A DNA stretch of 64,000 nucleotides, taken from the NCBI RefSeq assembly GCF_000687475.1, contig NC_057318.1, positions 1,550,001-1,614,000 of the forward strand, in the 5' to 3' direction. Made by a program: the position numbers and the translations under genes. The notes beneath the pieces are model-generated. The model was given only the letters and a program-made list of their open reading frames with translations, had not been told where the DNA came from and made no database searches. Below are positions 57,376 through 64,000 of this stretch, one piece after another. Position 1 is the stretch's first letter; each line of letters opens with the position of its first letter. This stretch comes from Ustilaginoidea virens (Eukaryota; Ascomycota; Sordariomycetes; Hypocreales; Clavicipitaceae).

Positions 57376-60300
57376 TTTCGATTAGTATACTTAGTGCTAT
57401 ATTAGTTGATTAATTTGCTTTATTACTTATTTAGAGGTCTAGAAAAAGGTTACCCTTTTTAAAAGTAATAGTAAGCCACTATACGATTGCGGCTTTTATA
57501 ATTTTTCCTATTAGGTTTAGTAGTAATATTAGTCTTTATCTTTTTACTTTAGCGTATTCCTCTAGCTTTTTCCTTAGTTTCTATAATATTACTACTTTAG
57601 CTTCCTGGTATTAAGCCGGATAGTACCTAATGTGGTATATCTCGTTTAGGAGGTATATAAGAGCTATAATAAATAGGGGGCTATATATTTTAAGGAATCC
57701 TACCGAGAGCTTATTAGGGCCTAATGCTTTCTAGCCTACTATATTGCATAGTGCGATATATACCTTTTTGTAGGTAAAAGAGTCAATAGGGGGGAATATA
57801 GTAGTAGTAAACTAAAGGAATATTAAATTGGGGATATTATTATAGGTAGCCTAAAAGGTAGGGAAGAACTATTTAGTGAGGACCTATATTTTTTCCTTAT
57901 ATATTATAGCTTTTAAGCTTAGATTGCCTTATTTTAATAGGGGGATCTTTTTTAATTTAGGCGGGAGGCCGCTATATAGGTAGGCCTATTTTTCTAGGGA
58001 CTATAGGTTAGTATTTTAGGTAGTAGCTTTATTAAGGGCTTCTTTCTATATTTAGCGCTATTCCTTTTATATAATGCGAGATTAAATCGCTTCTGCCTTT
58101 TAAGTAGCGCTAAGATTCTCTAGGGTATAATACACTACCTATTTTCGGTAGGCCTTTTTTGCGGATTTTTAGGCTATTTTAGTATAGGAGTTCTACTAGG
58201 GTTTTACGCTAGGAGCTTTAGATACTTTTTTTAGGGCCGTAATATTAGCGATACTCTAGAGTTAGCCGGTAAGCTATATAGTATATATATTTATCTCGGC
58301 GGGGGAGTAGAGTAGGGCTATTATATAGGGGATAGCGAGTTAGTTTTTTACTTTAATTTAGGCGAGATATTAATTAAAGGACTTCTAGCTATTCTTTATT
58401 AGGGGGGCTTTTATATAGTAGTTGCCAGTCTTAATGTATATAAGCTAGGGGATATAGTTAGATTTAGTAAAATTGGCATTTCTAAGATACTCTACTATAA
58501 TATCTTATATAACCTATATATAGTTGATAGTATTATTTTTCTTCTTAGGTGCCTACTTTATTACCTTGCCGTAAGGGGAGGCTAATTTAAGCCACTATTA
58601 GGTTATAAGTTTAAAAAGGGTATCAATTTTAAGTAAGGTCTAGTCTAAACTATCCTAAAGAGGATAATATATATTAAAATCCCTGATAAAGATACTATAG
58701 GGGTGGGATAAAAGCTTGGTAAATATAATAAGGAGGGTTATTTAGTTTAGTTTATAGCCCGGGGAGTAGATCGAGTAGATATTAGTATATAGTAAAAAGA
58801 TCTTATACTAATTAGGTCCCTTCTCGCTAAACTATATGCCAGGCCTATACCGCTTATAGATATATATTACTGTTTTTCTACTATACGATATTAGTATATA
58901 TCTTCTGAGGCTAGGGCTTAGCGGGGCCTATCTAGGCATAGTAGGTTCTTAGATCGCAATAACGTTAGGCTTATATTAATAGTAAAGTGCTAATCGTATA
59001 AGGGTGGTTTTCTTCTATATATTCTAGTAAAGGACTATCATTATACGGATAATCGCAAGGGGGTTAGTAGTAGCGGTATATTAGAGGTAGCTAAGGGTTA
59101 GGTGCTTAGGGTAGGCGCGGTTATACTATAGTCTAGGGTGGGAGTAGCTTAGAGGAAGATAGTAATACTACTTTTAGCTCTAATACGGAAGGTCTTATTT
59201 ATACTCCCGATCGGGCGGCCTTATTTCTAGGGGGAGGGCTTATATAAAGGAGACCTATTAGCTACGCGGCGATAGCCTTAGTCCGCAATAGGGATAGTAT
59301 TAGCTGCTAATACAATATATAAGGCAAAGAGCTTTAGTCTATTACTATAGGAGTTTCTAGCGTTTTCCTATTATTCGTTCGCCACTTTATAGAGGTGGGA
59401 CTATACTAGGTAAGGTCTATAATAGTTAAGGCAGGATTCGCATTAGTTCTATATAATAGCTAGATAGCTTTATTCACCTTTTAGGTGGCGTTTAGAGCCG
59501 CACTAGCTATAGCGGGCTACCACTATATAGTATGCAGCGATATAGCCGAATTTAAAGTAATTATAATACTAACGGGGGTATATAGTATTATTATAGGGTT
59601 TGGCTTTAAATATCTCTACTTAGTATATAATACCGGCCTTATAAAGCTTATTCGTAAAGTCAATAGAGTCGACCCTTATACTTAAGGGCGCTTATATTAT
59701 AGTCCCTTTAAGGCGGTAAAAGGAGACCCTAATAAAGCCCTCTCTATTAGCTTTAATAAGATTCGACCGGATATCCTTTATTATAGTATTTACGGTATAA
59801 TAGGTCGGAAAGCTTTTAATAATAATACTAAATAAGCATTAGTTAAGTTCTGCCTCCTAGCCAAAGGCAGGGCGGACCTAAGTTATATCTATAGTATAGC
59901 TTGCCTTTTCTTCTTTAAAGGTAATAATTATATTACTACTTTAGAGCCTATAGGCTATAACTATTGCTCCTTTAGTAGTAGCCCTATTAATTATATCGAT
60001 AATTTCAATTAGGGTATAATTTTAGAGGATACCGCTAATAGTATTTTCTTTAATAAGGACTTTACGGTAGATATAGGGGGGTACTACTAAGGGAGCTGGG
60101 CTGCATTAGGGTAGTATAGCGGCAGCGTGTCCTTATATAGTAATAGATGCCTATATAGTAGGGGCCGGCGCGGTCTTTAAGAAATTCTATATAGCCTTAT
60201 TAACTGCGGTTTTAATCGTCTATATTAGAGTTCCAATAGGGGTATAGATATTTCCTAGGTCGGTCTCCTGCCGGGCGGTTTCTACTATATAGTTTATAGC

Positions 60301-62469
60301 CTTTTGCACTCTTCCTAATACCGCTAAGGGGATATAGTCCTATAGTTCTTTTATAAAGTCTTTAATTATATCGGCTATAGATTACATCTGCCCTTAGGTA
60401 GGCTTAGTCTCGGTCTATTAGTACTACATGCTATTCGCGATTATAATAGTCGGGTTATAGCAGTTTTATATAATGCCGCCCCTATTCCCTCTATCGATAT
60501 CTATTACTTCGTTTGCGCCTACTGCGCCTACTCCCTAGATGCGATGCGCTATAGGCGAGGGGGATAAATAGACGAGAAAAAGCGATTAGGAATATTAGAA
60601 TTAATTTTAGAGGCGGTTCTATGCCGCTACCTAGGTGCGGGCAAAATCGCGAAAGACCTTTCTTCTTATTTCAGTAATATTCTATTAGGCGCTAGGAATA
60701 GTTTATTATATCCTATTGCTATTTCTATAATATATATTATTAACGATAAAAAGCACTTTACTTACTTCTAATACTATACTGGAAATAGACTAATTATTAG
60801 TATAGGTGGTAGCCTAATTAAGCCTAGTGGGTAGGGCATAGCGCATTTTACCGTACTATAGGGCACTAACCTACCTTAGTGGAGCACCTTAGAGCTTACT
60901 AACGCCCTCTTTATACCAGCTTTTAATATTAATATCTTTAGCGGCGTTAATTACTATCTAAATTGTAGTAGTATTTAGGGCCAAAGCATAGTTAATAGCA
61001 ATAATAAGTGCATTAGGCTTCTTAATTTTAAAAAAATATAGTTTCTTTTTATAATAAAAAGGGGTTAATTCGCCGTTTTTATATTATAGTAGCTAAAATT
61101 ATCCGGCTTTATATAGTATCTCGGTCGAAATACCTACTTTAGCTAACCTAGAAGAATATAAGGAATATCCCCTACTAAAGGATTTACCTACCCTATTAGC
61201 TAATTTGGACCTTTTATTAGCTAATTCTTAAGCTAATCTATTAGCTAATTTACTAGCTGACCCACCAGCTAGTCCTGGTTTTTTAGTGGTACCAATAGAG
61301 GCTGCTATTCCCAATACAGCCTAGCCACCATAGAGGGCCCCAGTCGCCCTTATACTAGCAGCTAATATAGTATATTAAAAGCTGCTATTACTAGCCGGAC
61401 TTTAGTATATCCGGCTTAGGTATATCAGAATCCAACTTTTAAAGAAAACCTATGCATTAACTATAGGGTTAACTGATCTCAGTAAGGTAAAGGATTCTGA
61501 TTTTAACTGTATCGCTTGTAAAAGGGCGAAGTTAGTATAGCATTTTATATTAGGGACTATACCAGACCCTATATATTATTTGGATATTATAGAGGGCGAT
61601 ATCTTCTAAATTAACCTTCTACTATATAATAAACGCCCTATTTGCCTTATCTTAGTAGACCGGAAATCTCGCTTCTATTAGGTGCATTTATTACCCAATA
61701 AAGAAGGATCTACAGTATTCCTAGTATTATAGGGGTTCTTCTAAGGTCTTAAGAATCACTACGGCAAATCAGCTATTAAATTCTACTATAATAGTAGCAA
61801 GGAAATCAATAATATTATTATAGCCTAGCTAGCTCTTAAAGGCATAGATTTTTTAACCTCTTTTCCTTATATTTATAAGCAAAATCGGTTAGTAAAACGC
61901 TTTATATAGGTTATTATTAACCGACTTAAAGCTACTATACTTTAGTCTTAGTTACCTTTTTACCTTTGGTCTGCAGTAATTCTTAGTATTACTACCTTAG
62001 TAAATCTAATAGCAGTTATAAACCATTCCTTATTACCTTTTAAGGAATTAAAGAAGGACTTTCTGGAAATTACGTACTACTACCTACCCGACCTTACTAG
62101 CTTTAGAGCTATTAGTACGGCTATAGAGGTGCTAATCCCTTTAGAAAAACGGGTTATTAGCTATAAGCTAGCCCCCTAGACCGAGTCAGGTAGGTTACTA
62201 GCTACGCTAGGTAATAGCACCTACCTCGTCTATATCTTATATCGCCGGGTCGTTACTAAGACCTCTTTTATTACCTTTACCTATTAAAATAAAGGAATAG
62301 GCCCTATTTTAAGTGGCTTAAAGAGCACTTTTGATTTCTAACCGCCTTTTAATTTAGAGGGGGTAAATAATAACTAAATTGCTTTAGAAGAGCCTATTTA
62401 AAAGTCGCCTCGCCTAAATATACCTATTTTAGGCATAGCCGAGCGCATAGGCCTACTATAGGCTATAGA

Positions 62470-62600
62470 TCTAATATAGCCTACGGGCCCACCACAACCA
62501 ATAGGCCTAATATAGTACACAGATCCACTATAACTAATAGGCCTACCACAACTAATAGGCCTGCTATAATTAGTAGGCCTACTACAAATTGGCCCACTAT
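62470..62600 (+). repeat. Tandem repeat in the CopC linker
   Basis: About six units of an 18-24 bp sequence containing CTAATAGGCCTA; the unit encodes PxxIGL-like peptides where open. Confidence 0.75.
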
Positions 62601-63184
62601 AGCACTCTGCAATATTTCCTAGTAATTCGCCGTCTTTCGATTCTAAATCGCTTCAGCCTAATTTAGCTTTCTAGCTTAGGTAAAACGGTCCTTTTTCACC
62701 GGCTAAGGAAAATACACCCTTTTCCTATATAAAAAGGCTATAAATGCTAGGAAATATAGAAAGCGCTCGTTATTAGGAATCCTAACTATAGAGATTTTCC
62801 AAATCTATCATAAAAATAGGCATACCCCGCATATATAAAAATTCTAACTCGCCCTATATAGCAAAGTTTTTAATAGTCCGAATCTTAAAGCCCTATATAT
62901 ATTGATTTTCTGCGACTTTCCGATATAATAGATTCTGCCTTTTCGCCCGGCTTCCTAGTAAATATAGTATTTCGCTATAGTAAAATGCTGCCTACACTAG
63001 AATATCTAAAATTTAAGAGTCTAGATATTGCCTTAAATAAAAGATTATTGGAGGAAATATTTTAAGTATTAAAAAGTAAGCCTTTTTTCTTATACTAGGT
63101 TAGGGCTACTAGGGGTAAAATGCAAAAAAGAATGCAGCTATAGATATAAGATATATAAGGTATCCTAAATTATAGATACTATAG

Positions 63185-63285
63185 GTCACTTGACCTATAG
63201 ACTAACTAATAGTCTAACCTATAGACTAACCAATAGTCTGACTAATAGTCTAACCTATAAACTAACTAATAGGGTGCTTTCCTAC
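63185..63285 (+). repeat. Tandem repeat in CopC upstream of RT
   Basis: Four to five imperfect copies of CTATAGACTAACTAATAGT in tandem. Confidence 0.75.
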
Positions 63286-64000
63286 CCACCCAGCCGAAAA
63301 ACGACTAGATTTTCGGATACTTAGGCAGCCCCCTAAAGGCTTCTATATAGGATTTCCCCCCTTCCTATGCTTTTTACCAGCAAATATACGATATTTGCTA
63401 TACAGTAAAGATTAAAGCTGTAAAATAGGCCCTAGAAGGTGTGCCTAATAGCTAGAAGGAAGTCTTATATAACCTACATAAGGATAGCTAGGTTAAAGCC
63501 TTATTTTTAGAATTTAAGTAATTAATCGATTTAAGTATCTTCTAATTTATTCTAAAGACTAGTATTCCTACTAGTAGGAAAATATTGCATAATTAGCCTA
63601 TTTTTTATATTAAGAAAGATGCGAATAATAACCCGGTTAAATATAAGGCACAATTAGTTATTAAAGGCTTTATATAGGTATCTAGGCAAGACTTTATAGA
63701 GACCTATGCCTCTACCTTGATCCTACTAATATAGAGGATTATCCTTACTCTTACTACTGTATATAATTAGGAAATAGAGTAAATCGACTTTATTAATGCC
63801 TTTCTAAATAGTGAACTACTAGAGACGATTTATATAGAGATTCTGGCTAATTTTTTAGAATTTGCAGAAAGCCTACTCTTACCTAATTCAGCCTCGTAGT
63901 CTGACTAGCAGCATTAATAACTTCTAGCCTTACTTACTAAGGTTAGATATGACCCCTTTATATTATAGGTTATTCTATTAAAGAAAGCCTTATATAGGTT

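Larger units (their letters stand above)
53706..60723 (-). mobile_element. LINE-2: Tad-like non-LTR retrotransposon in CopC (15-bp TSD)
   Basis: Second copy of LINE-1, about 6.45 kb without the miniature element. The target duplication TCTACAATATATATT (53691-53705) / TCTATAATATATATT (60724-60738) differs by one C/T change. It lies in the CopC protease codons, whose frame resumes after it. The 5' end is about 75 bp longer than in LINE-1. The RT motif reads FTNN (56478-56489) against FTDD in LINE-1. A 131-codon minus-strand frame at 54059-54454 with a hydrophobic run is a low-complexity part of the 3' region, not a separate gene. Confidence 0.82.
60739..64000 (+). mobile_element. CopC pol, continuing beyond the window
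   Basis: Resumes after LINE-2 with INDKKHFTYF (protease), GAG-pre-integrase (LTNALFIPAFNINIFSGVNY, about 60,890), the integrase zinc region (about 61,400; HH/CC partly lost), the integrase core (LILVDRKSRFY about 61,650), linker, and RT start (NPVKYKAQLVIKGFI about 63,630; FINAFLNSELLETIYIEI about 63,790; LLKKALYRL at the very end). Stops and the usual RIP changes are present throughout. Its 3' LTR lies outside the window. Confidence 0.82.

Overview
The window comes from a filamentous ascomycete, most likely a Sordariomycete. It has short GT-AG introns with CTAAC/CTGAC branch points, fungal-type gene products (Ies1, a derlin, an RFC clamp-loader subunit, Fcf1, an Nmr/NmrA regulator), and an abrupt switch from a normal gene-dense segment to an AT-rich block full of mutated retrotransposons. 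That block carries the signature of repeat-induced point mutation (RIP): CpA and TpG are largely converted to TpA, and former CAA, CAG and TGG codons read as stops. I cannot name the genus from sequence alone.

Positions 1-12.7 kb hold six genes, five of them spliced: IES1 (+), a derlin (-), a 110-residue conserved-looking protein (+), the Rfc4-type clamp-loader subunit (-), FCF1 (+), and an NmrA/NMR-1 orthologue (+) after a long gene-free upstream region. The derlin and the 110-residue gene, and RFC4 and FCF1, form two divergent pairs with compact shared promoters. These are housekeeping and regulatory genes: chromatin remodelling, ER-associated degradation, DNA replication, 18S rRNA processing, and nitrogen metabolite repression. 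They do not form a cluster of one pathway.

From about 12.7 kb to the end (about 51 kb) I see no intact host gene. The block is a set of retrotransposons nested in one another, most delimited by target-site duplications (TSDs). (1) GypA-2, a minus-strand Ty3/Gypsy fragment at 13.15-13.99 and 26.66-27.3 kb, is split by LINE-1 (14-TSD of 14 bp). LINE-1 is split by the plus-strand Copia element CopA-1 (TSD GTATT), and GypA-2 also carries a solo miniature LTR (TSD ATATC). (2) CopB, minus-strand Copia, is split by GypA-1, a complete chromodomain Gypsy element (TSD GTCTG). (3) A CopC-family LTR and a complete minus-strand CopA-2 (TSD AATAA) follow. (4) CopC, plus strand, starts at 43.35 kb and runs off the window. 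It contains an unmutated solo LTR (TSD TTTGG), the Gypsy element GypB (TSD TTTAA), and LINE-2, which itself carries a 561-bp miniature LTR element (TSD TTTCG).

The most notable observation is priming. Immediately after the 5' LTR, GypA-1, GypB and the miniature element each have 12, 11 and 15 nt respectively that are exactly complementary to a site inside their own LTR. That is the arrangement of the self-priming Tf1/sushi retrotransposons. The miniature element (211-bp LTRs, 139-bp interior, no coding capacity) also shares the GGGCTACGCCC motif of the Gypsy LTRs. It therefore looks like a small non-autonomous, self-priming passenger of these elements, and it also carries a tRNA T-arm-like segment. 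The CopA elements instead show a copia-like primer site matching the anticodon arm of initiator tRNA-Met.
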